From the NCBI RefSeq assembly GCF_042477335.2, contig NC_091251.1, forward strand, positions 27,606,501 through 27,670,500: a DNA stretch of 64,000 nucleotides. The letters are read 5' to 3'. The position numbers and the translations under genes were made by a program. The notes beneath the pieces are model-generated. The model had not been told where the DNA came from, made no database searches, and was given only the letters and a program-made list of their open reading frames with translations. The stretch comes from Ovis canadensis (taxonomy: Eukaryota; Chordata; Mammalia; Artiodactyla; Bovidae). Below, in pieces: positions 13,601-25,600 of this stretch. Each line of letters begins with the position of its first letter. Position 1 is the stretch's first letter.

Positions 13601-16600
13601 TGCACTCTTAGGGATAACACGGCTGCATCTCTGAGTACCTCAGCACAGGTGCCCCAGGGCCCTGGCCCACCTGGTGAAGAGGACGTCAGCCTCGTACTTG
13701 AGGTGGAAGCGCAGAAGGGCCGTGTTGTCTTCCTTGGTGCTCTCCTCCTCATCGCTGTCACTGCAAGGAGAGCCAGCCGCACCTGTGGTCACGAAGGGGC
13801 AGCCCTCCCTCCACTCAGCCCCCACACCCCGACTGCCTCAGGGCAGCTGGAGGGATCCAAGCTGGGCTGAGAAGGAGCCTCCTGGCTAGTCTCAGGCTGC
13901 GGCTCCAGAGAGGCCAGCTGGGGGCAGGGTGCTGTCTCCCAGGAGGGAAAAAGCCGGGGAGGCGGGGGACCTGGACCTCAGCTTTCCCTGCCTTCTCTCT
14001 GGGCACAGCACATCTGGGCTGGAGGCTGGGAGGACCATGCCAGCCTGCTCACAGCAGCCTGTGCCCCGTCTCATCTGTCAGCCGGGCAAGTCCTGTGCTG
14101 GGGGCCCCAGGGGTGGGGATTATGCTTGTAGAGTAAGGCTCTGCCCAGGGGAGGAGAGGAGCATGAGGAATTAATTCAAGACTCTTGAGAGTCCCTTGGA
14201 CTACAAGGAGATCCAACTAGTCCATCCTAAATGAGATCAGTCTTGGGTGTTCATTGGAAGGACTGATGTTGAAGCTCAAACTCCAATCCTTTGGCCACCT
14301 GATGCGAAGAGCTGACTCATTGGAAAAGACCCTGATGATGGGAAAGATTGAGGGCAGGAGGAGAAGGGGATGACAGAGGATGAGATGGTTGGATGGCATC
14401 ACCGACTCATTGGACATGGGTTTGGGTGGGCTCCGGGAGTTGGTGAGGGACAGGGAGGCCTGGTGTGCTTCGATTCATGGGGTTGCAAAGAGTCGTACAC
14501 GACTGAGTGACTGAACTGAACTGAGAGCATTTATTGACTCTTGAATTGACCTTTCTGAGGTACAGGTCGGGCAGCTCCCATGGGGTGGCTGAGGGGCTGT
14601 GTGCTGCCTTGAGAAGACCAGGGAGGCATTAGAGCTTTGTCAAACATGCTTCCCTTTATTTCTGAGCACCACCAACCACCGGGGCAGATCATTTTAGACA
14701 TAAAGAGATACAATTTCTGCTCATTAGGTACATGAAGCTGGATTTCCTTTGGAAGCTTTACCCCAGAGAGGTGTTTAGTTAGAAAAGAGAGTCTGACACA
14801 CACACACGCCCAACTCACAAGCACCCACCAGCAGCCACACTGCCAAGAACACTGCAGGCAAGGGTGTTCATTACTTGTGAGAAGGGGCTCTTTTCTTAGA
14901 GGGAGGCCTCAAGATATCAACACATCTTCACCTCATGGCAGGTGAGCATTCCACCCAAGTGCACAGATTGGCTAACTACACGAAGCACACGCTGGTGTGT
15001 GGATCACCAGCACTTCGTGACTGCTGACTTGTGTGTGTGCTCGAATGTTGGTGCTGCTGGATTTATTTTCAGTGTGGAGAAGTTCTCAGGAGGGTTTATA
15101 AAGCCTTATAAAGCTAGAATCCCTTCCTGTGTTTGTGTGTTTATTACCGACATGGGTGATTCATGGTGTCAACCTCATACACACTGCCTCAGGGAAGCCT
15201 GCGAGACAGACAGACCGACAGATCCACAAGGAATTAAGAGAAGGTCTTTAAAAATGGGAACTTTCCAAGGGCAGAAAGAGCACTGGATAAAGAGGAGGAA
15301 ATCTGTGCAGGGCGTCCACACCACCCTGCACGCACCCCATCTGTCCCTTCTCAGAAGCTAAGCAGGGTTGAGCCTGGTTAGTGCTTGGATGGGAGGAGTA
15401 GGAAATCTAGTGTTTAGCTTCGAGTTGTGCTATTTACATGCTGTGTGTTGATGGGAAATTCACTCAACCTCTCTGAGCTTTTTCTTACCTGGGAGGTGGG
15501 ATGGGAATAAATCCTGCTTTGCTTGTCTTAAGAGGCTGCTGTAAAGACTGAATGAGATAATATGTGCCCAGTGCCTCACAACTGTAGGCTTCTAAGTAAC
15601 TGTTATATAAAGGTAAGGGTATTATTATTTCTATCCAAGCTGAAGAACAGTGGCAGCGCAGCACGCTCGCCAGCACTTGGGGACTAACCTGGGGCCTTCC
15701 CAGGCTGGGGCAGTGAGGAATGGGGGATTCGGTGTGGGGAGAGGCAGTTCCTAGTGGCAGAACAGGGTCTGGGAGTTGCAAGTGGGGAGGGAAAAGGAGT
15801 GGGCCAGCCCTGACCTGCCCGCTGTGAGCTGGATCTCCAGGTGGTGCAGGAAGATGGATTTGCTGAACTCGAAATCCAGACGGAAAGCCACCTGCAAAGA
15901 AAGAGTCGCTGGAGCTGGTATGGCTGGGAACTACTTGCCTGCAGCAGCCCTGGCCCACCCTCCCAGCCCCTGCCCTCTCAGTGGACCCTGCTGGCAGGGA
16001 ATGGACTGGGGGAGGGAGGACCAAGTGCTGGAGTAATGTGAGCTGCGCTTGGGGGCTGTGGAGGGGACGCAGCCAAGGTCAACAGCTCCTGAGATGGGGC
16101 TTCTTGGCTGTGGAGCCAGCCCTTTGCCACTTCCCTTTTTGTTTTTAACTACCGGCCACTAGAAGGCAGCAAGTCCAACTTCAGACTCTTCCTGCAGAAA
16201 TTTCTGAGTGGGTGAGCTGATGGCAGGAAGGGGAGATGGCCAGCACCATGCACCACGGGAGGTGCGGCCAGGAGTGAGTGGTAAGACCGCCCACATGCAC
16301 GCCCTGTTCTTGCGTGTGAACAGGTGGAGAAGCATGGAGGCTGTCCCACGCTACTTAGCAGGCTAGTCACACATCTGTCTCCTTGTCCAGAGGCCTTCCC
16401 ACTGCTCCAATGGCCCCGGTCCCCGTGCTGCCTTCGGCCTTCCCCCAGGAGTAGGGCCTGGGTTCCCTGACGGTGCCCTGTGAGCCTCTTGTTACCTTCT
16501 GGCCTGCCTGGTGGTTATACTGGGCTTTGCACAGAACCCTGGTGCTCTTCCTAGGTCTGACTCTCGTTGGTTTTCTCAAGGAGACCTTGATGGCAGGCAC

Positions 16601-19600
16601 TTTCTCCCTAAGTGGCCACGGGTGGGGTGGGGAAGCTTGGGCTGGGTGCTGCTCCCCCTGGGTCTTCACCCAAGAGCTCCTGAGTGTGTCGGTGCCTCAC
16701 CTCAAACACTACAATCTTGACCTGCATAGCCCAGAGAAGTTCTTTTATAAGGAGCCCTAATCCCCCTCCCCATCCCCCAGCCTTACAGACTCTGCTGCTG
16801 GGAACACACTGGGCTCTCCAGCTAGCCTTGCCTCAGGCTCCCCTCTGTCTGATTTTCACTTTACAAGCACCTTGGCCTCAGTTAGGTGTTCCCTTACTCT
16901 GGAAACTTCAGTGGCTGCCTGCTGCCCAGGGGGTGGGAAAATGCTCCCACAGTCTGGAGTCCACCTCCCTTTCCCAGGAAGTTGCTTTTCCCAACTCTAC
17001 ACTCTTCTCACATGTACTTTTAAGCACATGGTACCTGCTCAAAAAACATTCATTTTCCTCCCCATCTCTCCCCAGGCACAGCTGGGGAGACAGAGGCTGG
17101 ACATTTTAAAAACATGTTAGGGGGACGTCCCTGGTGGTTCAGCAGTTGAGGCTCCATGCTTCCAATGCAGAGGCCGTGGGTTCAATCCCTGGTTAGGGAA
17201 CTAAGATCCCACATGACTCGCGGTGAGGCCAAAATTTTTTTAAAAAAGTAAAAACATGCTAGGATCCAGTACAGAGGGCTAACTGGCCAAGAGGAGGTGG
17301 GGGAGTGGGGGGCAGGAGTGGCAGGATTCCCTGAGGTGAGGGTCCACGCTCTCGGGGGGTGTGTTGTCAGCCCTGGGGGTGGCTGGGTAACTAGGTCATT
17401 CAAATGTCATTTCACTGGAGAATAAAACAACCTTAATTTGAAAGCCACCCTCAGGCCTCTCCGTCCCTCCCCAGTCTGCCCCTCTGTTCGCTTCCCCGTG
17501 CCTCCCTGACCCGCCCCGGGCACACGGCCCCAGCCTGACCCACCTGGGCCCCCCACACCGCGCCCCAGCCTGACCCGCCTGGGCACCCCCCACACCGTGC
17601 CCCAGCCGCCACCTTGGCCTTGGCCCCCCACACCGCGCCCCAGCCGCCACCTTGGCCTTGGCCCCCCACACCGCGCCCCAGCCGCCACCTTGGCCTTGGC
17701 CCCCCACACCGCGCCCCAGCCGCCACCTTGGCCTTGGCCCCCCACACCGCGCCCCAGCCGCCACCTTGGCCTTGGCCCCCCACACCGCGCCCCAGCCGCC
17801 ACCTTGGCCTTGGCCCCCCACACCGCGCCCCAGCCGCCACCTTGGCCTTGGCCCCCCACACCGCGCCCCAGCCGCCACCTTGGCCTTGGCCCCCCACACC
17901 GCGCCCCAGCCGCCACCTTGGCCTTGGCCCCCCACACCGCGCCCCAGCCGCCACCTTGGCCTTGGCCCCCCACACCGCGCCCCAGCCGCCACCTTGGCCT
18001 TGGCCCCCCACACCGCGCCCCAGCCGCCACCTTGGCCTTGGCCCGGAAGAAAGGGTAGCTGACGTTGCAGACTTTCTTGTGGAGCCTCTTCTCCTCGTTC
18101 ACACACTCGATGCTGCCATCTGAGTCATCCTGGGGGAAGGTGGGGGCATCATGGGCAGCAGTTAGGTGGGGTCTGAGACCCAGGTCTGGGGGCCACCCCT
18201 GCCCCCAGCCCCCACCGGCCCAGGCTGAGGCTGCAGCACAGGCTGCAGGCACAGAGCCCCTGGAGACACGGGTGTGGCATGGTTCTGGGTGCAGAGAGCA
18301 TGGAGGAGCTGGTGCAGGGCAGTAGGGCCTGGCTCCAGCAGTGCCCGGTCGTGAAGAAAACAGGCAGGCACTCATGTACGTGCTGTGTCACTCCCTTTGG
18401 ATCAAGCCTGGAGGCAGGACTTACCATCCAGCTTACAAGCGGGGTCCGTGAGCCCCAGAGATGGGAGGTAACCAATTCAGACCACCAGAAAGCGGCTTCT
18501 TCCACTTGAGGTCCCCTTGTTGGATGGTAGGGGTTGGGGAGAGGGAGGAGGGGGTGCTTCTGCTGTGAGCACCTCCTGGGCTGGGGATGGACGGTGGTGC
18601 TGGTGAAGGAGCGAGGCTGCAGGCCAGCCCTACTCACATACTATATGCTATGTGTACGTGTACATGTGTGTGTGTGTGTGTGTGTGGACATGGCCCTTCA
18701 CAGGACACGTTTCCAAAGTCCCTTTGTGTCAAAGAAACAAAGCACCATGACTCCTTCCCGTGAGGGTTATGAACAGGCATGGGATTGGTCTTGGACAGCC
18801 TGGGCTACGGCAGCAGGAAGAGATGGATGCAGGTTTGGGGCTCTATTTCCCCTAAATAACCTAAGTCCAGATAGAGATAAACAATCTCTGGAAGAAGAGG
18901 CCTTTAAAAGACTATCAGGTGAGCTGGGCGTTTTTACTCTGGGCTGCGGGGCAGGACCTGGGCCTGGCAGAGGAAGTGATTTTGCACTAACAACCTCTCC
19001 TTGCATCCTACGTATTGACCTGGGGTCTATTTGAGGACACCGGGGACCCACCAAGGGCAAGCAGCCCCCCACTTTTCTAGTGGGCCTCACTCCACTCGGC
19101 TTCTCTTCCTGCTCTATAGGAAAAGTGTGTGTGTGTGTGCGTGCGTGTGTGCATGCGTGCGTGCGTGTGTGCATGTGTATGAGTGTGAGTATGGCTGTGG
19201 AGAGATCATCCTGTCTCTCTCCAGGCCAATGGAAGGGGTGGTCGGGGTGAGAACACAGGGCTGGCTGTTCTATTCTGCAACCCCTAGGCCCCACGTGGAC
19301 ACTGTGAGATCTGTGAGGACAGAGACTGTGTCTGACAGAGACTGGGACCCCCCGAGCACCCACATGTGACAATAAAGTCCTAGGTTTGTTCAACAGATTT
19401 GTCTTGAGGGTCTTCTCCATGCCCAGCCCTGGGGACAGACATGATTGAGAAAGGGCACTCGCCCTCCGGGAGTTCAGGGTTATAGCAGGGCAGCGCTCAG
19501 ACACTGATGATGCCCGTGGAGCATCCACAAGGCTGTGCCAGGGAGCTGCGCAGGCTGGGGGGCCCTGTGTGACCTTCTGGGGCCTCAGGAAGCCACCCCA

Positions 19601-22600
19601 GGGAGTGTGGCACAGGGACCATGCTCTCTCGTGAATTGTGGGCAGGGGCCAGCTGCTGGGTGGGAATCCTGCTCCTCCACTTGCTGGCTGCCTGACCCTG
19701 TTCAGTCCACTTAAACCCTCTCTGAGCCTCTGTCTCCTCCTACGTAAAGGGGGACACGACCACCACCATCACCTCCTGGGGCTGTTGTGAGGGTGAAATG
19801 TAAGCAGGCGTTGTAAGGGGTTACCAAGAGGGAGCAGGAGCTTGTCGGGAAAGGCGGGAGGGGGCCTCAGGCAGGGGCCATGGTTCGGGGGCCTTGGTGT
19901 GAAAGGGCAGGTGTAGTGGGCAACAGTGGGGGCCAGTGGGGCTGCAGGCGAGGGCAGAAGTGGCGGGGGTGGGTGGGGAAGGAGGAAGGGGCTTGAGTGC
20001 CAAAACAGGAGTTTGGGATTTGTTGTGAAAGCAGCTGGGAACCATGGGAAGCTTTAAAGTGGGGGAGAAGTCAGTTCTGATTCTTGTTAGGACTTTTCTG
20101 AGGAAGTCTGGAGGGGGAACTGCAGGCAGAGGGTGTGTACGTGCTGCTGTGCACACACGTGTGTGTGTGGGTGTGTCCCTAACAAGGGCCAAGGGTGCAG
20201 GCTGAAGGGTATTCCTCTCCTTGGTTCTGAAAGGCTCAGACTGCCCAGCCCCGTGGTTCTCAGCCCTGGCTACACGCCGACATCACCGGGAAGCTTCAAT
20301 AGCAGACTGACCCGGGCCCGCCCAGACCACATCAGTGAGAACGCCCGGCACAAGCCCGGACACAGGGATCTCTACGCTCCCAGGTGATTCTGAGGGCAGT
20401 TAGGCCGCTACTTGGAGCCCTCCTCTCCTGCCTCTGCCCCTCCCCTCGGGCAGGCCTCCAAGACCTTACCTTCTGGATCAAGCTGGCGAACTGCAGGTTT
20501 GCTGACTGGGAGATGTTTAGGACGGTGCTGTAGGCGTTCTCCCCCTTGTTCTCCAGCAGGGCCTCCACTGCCACCCGCCGCCGCATGCTCTCTATGACGA
20601 AAACCGCGGCGTCAAAGGACAGCGTGTAGGCAGAGCAGTCCTGGGCAGGCTTCCTCAGCACCCTCTGGCAGTACTCCCTGAGGGAAAGGGATGGGCGGGG
20701 ATCAGGCACATGGCATGGGGAAAGCATGGGTAGACCTCACTGCACGTGCATCGCCCCTCCATCAGCACGTTTCCCTTTTGGCCTTGGCTGCCAGGGAGCT
20801 CAGAGCTCAATACAGATACAATCCTGATTATTAGCCCAGCTGGTTACAATCTTTGCTTCTACTCCTTTTTATAAGGTTTGGCTGTACTATTTCTATTATT
20901 TATTTATTATTTGTATTTTTAATTCAAGTATGGCTGATATACAATGTGGTATCAGTTTTAGGTGTATGGTCAAATGATTCAGTTATATATATTAATATAT
21001 CTATATAGCTATTTTCTTTCAGATTCTTTTCCTTTATAAGTTTTATACACACACACACAAACTTTTTTCTTTTGGCTGTGCCAAGCAGCATATGGGATGT
21101 TAGTTCCCTGACCAGGGATCATACCAGTACCCCCTGCATTGGGAGCTCAGAGTCTTAACCACTCGACTGCCAGGCAAGTCCTTATTATAAGATACTGAAT
21201 ACAGTTTCCTGTGGTATACAGTAGATACTTAATGTTTATTTATATATATATAATCATGTTATCAGAGAAGGCAATGGAAGCCCAGTCCAGTACTCTTGCC
21301 TGGAAAATCCCATGGACAGAGAAGCCTGGTAGGCTGCAGTCCATGGGGTCGCTAAGAGTCAGACACGACCGAGCGACTTCACTTTCACTTTTCACTTTCA
21401 TGCATTGGAGAAGGAAATGGCAACCCACTCCAGTGTTCTTGCCTGGAGAATCCCAGGGACGGGGGGTGCCTGGTGGGCTGCTGTCTATGGGGTCGCACAG
21501 AGTTGGACACGACTGAAGCGACTTAGCAGCAGCAGCAATCATGTTATACTATTCCCATTTATAGTATATGTTTCTTATCTAATCATCTCTAGTTGAATAA
21601 AAGCATAAATTTTTTGAAAACACATTACATAAATTTAAAATAGGATCATTATTTTTCCTTGTCTGCTAGTTTATTTCTTCCAGGGGATTGTGATCACCCT
21701 GCTCATCTCCTGCTAACTTCTTAGCATTGAGCCCAAGTGGTCAGTCCAAGGACCTTACAAGTCACCTAGTCTGGGGTTTGCACAATGAACACTGAGAACG
21801 CTGGGTCCTCAGCCTCTACCTTTTCTCGGGTTTATAGAGTAGAGAGGATTCTTTTTCTAAACAAAGTTTGAGAAGGTTGGATTAGACTAACTATCCATTT
21901 TAGAGAGGCGGTCACTTAGGCCCAGAGAGGGCTAGGCATTTCCCTGAGGTCACACAGGAGTTAGAGGCAGAGCCTAAGCTAGGCCCATGCTCCAAGTTCA
22001 GTGTGTGGTCCTTGCTGCCTATGAGAAGTGCGGGTAAGACTGTCATCCAGGGCCCTGGAAGCCCAGATCCACCGGCAGGGGAGCGAAAGGAGTCAGGGTG
22101 GAGAGGGGAGGGACCAACTCACATGGCTGTGGGCAGGTCACTGCGGGCGTCTAGCAGGAGGTCAGGGACGCAGTGCTCGTCCTCATTGCAGCCGTTCCAG
22201 AAGGGCACCTGGGCCAGGGAGAGGCAGGTATGGTGGCTGGAAAGGGCACCCACCGCCTCCAGTCCCTGTCTCCTCTGTGGCTCATCCCTTACCCTCACAG
22301 TACACCAGCTCCCCTCTCTGCGGCACTAGAGAGAGGGCTTTGTTTTTTTCTGCCCTTTTCACAGATACCATGCTGCTTTTGATCATGGCTTTGCATAGAT
22401 AGTCCTTTCTTTAGAACATTGCTCAAAACTCAGCTCATCCTGGGTCCCTTTCAATCCTCTCATCAAGGTACCAGCACAGAACACCCACTTACCTGGCACC
22501 AGTCAACACTGATTGAGTGTTTACTGTGGGGGGGAAGCTCTCTGGTACTGGGGGTGAAGGATGAGGAATATACAGCCTCTGCTCTCACCTCATGGGGAAG

Positions 22601-25600
22601 ATGGGTGTGTGAACAAATAATTACAGTGTGGAATATGCAAAGTTTGTATGAGAAATAGAAGAGGCAGAGGGAGGAAACGGTAATCTTGGCCCATGATGGT
22701 TGAGAAGGCTTCACAGAAGTGACAGTAGGTCAGAGTTCCAAAGGAGGACGGAGTTAACTGGATGGACCAGGGAGAGGGTAGTCTGGGAAGAAGGACGAGT
22801 CTGTGCAAAGGGCCTGAGGCCTGAGGCAGCATGGTAAGTTTGGGGAATAATGGTAATTTAGTGTTGCTATAGTAAGGGGTGCAGGAGACGGAGAGATGAC
22901 TGGAGTCATGTTCTACAGTGTCGTGGGGGTGGTATCTTGCAACTGATAGGAGTCACTGATCGCTTTCAGCTGGGACTGTCCTCCTAGACATGCATGTTGA
23001 AGACCCTACTGAGGCTGCTGCTGCAGTGTTCACATAAGGGATGGCGATGGCATTGGTATGGTTGTGGGTGTGCAGAGTGGGAAATAGGTTAGGAACCTCA
23101 GAAGCAGAGCAGCAGGACCTGGAGTTCATCAGGACTAAGGGAGAAAAGGGTCCCGGATGTTGGCCAAGTTTCGAGTGTCTGAAAGGATGGCTACACCATT
23201 TATTTATAAATGGAGGGGTTATCTGGAGGGGATCAGTTTGGGGCACACTGAGTTTGAAGGGCCTGTGACCCATCCGGGGAGAAGTGCTCAGGGTGGGTGG
23301 GTGGGTGTTCAAGTCTGGAGCTGAGTGGTAAAACAGGAGCACAGCCTAGATCAAGGGAGGGGAAGCTGGTGTCACAGAGGCCAGGTGTATCTTACAGTCA
23401 CTGACTTCTCTGTGAGAAGAGGGGAGCTCCCTGAAAGTGTTAATCGCTCAGTCATGTCTGACTCTTTGTGACCCCCATGGACTGTAGTCCACCAGGCTCC
23501 TCTGTCCATGGGATTTTCAAGGCAAGAATAATGGAGAGAGTTGCCATTCCCTTCTCCATGGGATCTTCCCCATCCAGGGATCGAACCCAGGTCTCCTGCA
23601 TTGCAGGGAGACTCTTTACTGTCTGAGCCACCAGAGAAGCCCTTTCTCAGATCCACATATTCTTGCTTTAGACACATTTCTATCAAGCCTGCTCCTTAGC
23701 TTCCCCATCCCGTGGTGGATTTGTAGCTTGAAGCAGCCAGCAAGGAATACAAAGCAGAGCTATACAAAGGAGGGCAAAGCAAGGCTTTCAATGACAGGAC
23801 ATAACCCCAGACACTTCGGAAGCCCTCGGGGGCTTCACTGTATTCTAGCTTCCGCCTTCACCTTGGTGATTTCAAGTCTCCAATGAAATACGCCCCACCC
23901 CTGCCCAGCATACTGTTTAAGTGTGAAAACTATAGAATAACCCTCAGAAAAATTTCTATCCACTTGATTAAAAGGGATAATTTAACACGATAAGCATCTG
24001 TTACACTCAATTGTATGGAATGGCTCATTCTCCCCAGAGGCAAGATTTTATGGTACTAGAACAGTGCTGGGCATTGAGGAGAAGCTAAATAAGAACTTAT
24101 AGCAGAGAGATGGGAAGAATGCTTCTAATTTGCTGGAGGCTAAAAATCTATATTAACAAGATTTTGAAACATCTAGCTGCTATCCAAAGCCCTTAGTAAT
24201 ACGCCCAGACTGACTGTTTCAGCTCTATTTCTCATCTTTTCTTTACATATCCCTTCATCCTGCTTGTTTCCACATCCACACCTTGGCTGTGCTGTCAGCT
24301 TTCCTGGAATAAAAGCCTGTTGTCCCCATCTCATGTCTATTAAAGGACCATGGGAAGGCCACCTCCTCCATGAATCCCCCCTCCCTATCACCTGATTGCA
24401 TGACGATACTACCTATGAGCTTATTCCTATTCTGACTTGGCCTATGACCTTGATTACCACCTTGCATCCGTATCATCAGCCTCAGAGAATACCGTGCCCA
24501 TTCATCTGCCATGGGCTTCAACAAGCTTATAGAATGAGTGACTCATATCCACTCATGAGCTGTAGTGGCTTTGTAATGACTGTGATGGGGAAAATACTAA
24601 GATTCAGTGTATCCAGCTTTCCCCTGCTCTCTAAGGAGGATTCCAGCCTTGCCAGGCCAGCATCACTCCCCTCTCCTGAACTGCATTTTCAGACACTCTC
24701 ACTTACACATTTGTGACTCAGAATCAGGAGCAGAGGGAAGGTGTAAAGGTGGGTGGTAGGTGGTGAGATGTGGCAGCTCTGGGAAGAGGAAGGAGCTGGG
24801 GGAGGCTGATGGGGGAGAATGAGAACAGAGATCTTCAGAAACCTTGCTGTTGACTACACAGAGCTTTTATGTCGGAGAAACACAAGCAAGCATGTGAGTA
24901 ATTCTGAGACTGTTGTCTGCTGGTTGGGTTCTAAATAATGCTCAGAGACACTGTGTAGAGGCTGGAACTCAAGGGTCATGGTCTTAAGACCACTGTGGGA
25001 TATTTGAAAGCTGTTTCCTAGATCCTCAGGGTTTATTTTGCCTGCTCTCCTAGAACAGATTAGATAGAACTGATTGTCTGACGTTTTGTGTGGGATTTAT
25101 ACGGAGTTGCAGATGCAGGAGTAGCATCTGAATATTAGATACCAGACAATTCCAATACTCCTAGAGCCAGGGATTGAAAAATGTGGATTGAGGGGTGTGC
25201 AGAGCCATGGATGAGGCTAAAACGACTTATTTTTGGAATACTTCGATCTGGGAGGACTATCAATAAGTCGATCATTCAACCAGTGCAGACCAGGCTCTGT
25301 GGTTGAATCACTCTCTGGCCTCCAGTGTCCTTATCTGTAAATGAGGGAGGTGGCGATTGAGAACTAAAGTCCCTCTGGTCCTGTGACTCTCAGGATCCAT
25401 GCCAGGCTCACTCTTTGCTGGGGATACAGGAAACCTCGAAGACTGGGTCCTTACCCTTAAGAAACTGCTCAGCACAGGTCATGAGGAAGGAGGAAAGGAC
25501 ATGCTGCGGGTCTGTGGGGCAGGAGATGGGAAGGTGCAGTAGGGGAAGAATTCATTTGCCCTCACAAAGCCTGGGCTTCTGGGAGGAGGTGAGGGCTGGG

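Larger units (their letters stand above)
15892..18030. other. Intron 21
   Basis: The 5' part, in transcript direction, is the 38-bp minisatellite. Farther on is a CHR SINE (17118-17240) and otherwise unique sequence, with an L2-like stretch around 16790-17000. Confidence 0.8.
18130..20469. other. Intron 20
   Basis: Contains a TG run (18665-18686), a GT/GC run (19125-19190), a MIR-like stretch (about 19655-19815) and a MER5-like stretch (about 20253-20395). Chance frames of 160-250 codons occur but match nothing known. Confidence 0.75.
20678..22122. other. Intron 19
   Basis: An L1 3' end in minus orientation (about 20925-21590) is interrupted by a CHR SINE (21055-21181) and a BovA-type SINE (21263-21536). 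A MIR-like stretch lies at about 21895-21990. Confidence 0.75.

Noticed and set aside
13360..13870. 140-165-codon frames overlapping exon 23
   Set aside because: GC-rich chance frames. Only 13671-13760 on the minus strand is supported by splice sites and homology.
17407..18375. Long open frames of 136-322 codons on both strands over the minisatellite as protein genes
   Set aside because: They arise because the 38-bp unit has no stop in any frame. Only the exon 21 part is real coding sequence.
18767..19528. 253-codon minus-strand frame in intron 20
   Set aside because: It crosses a GT microsatellite, has no recognisable domain, and splicing of exons 20 and 21 joins correctly without it.
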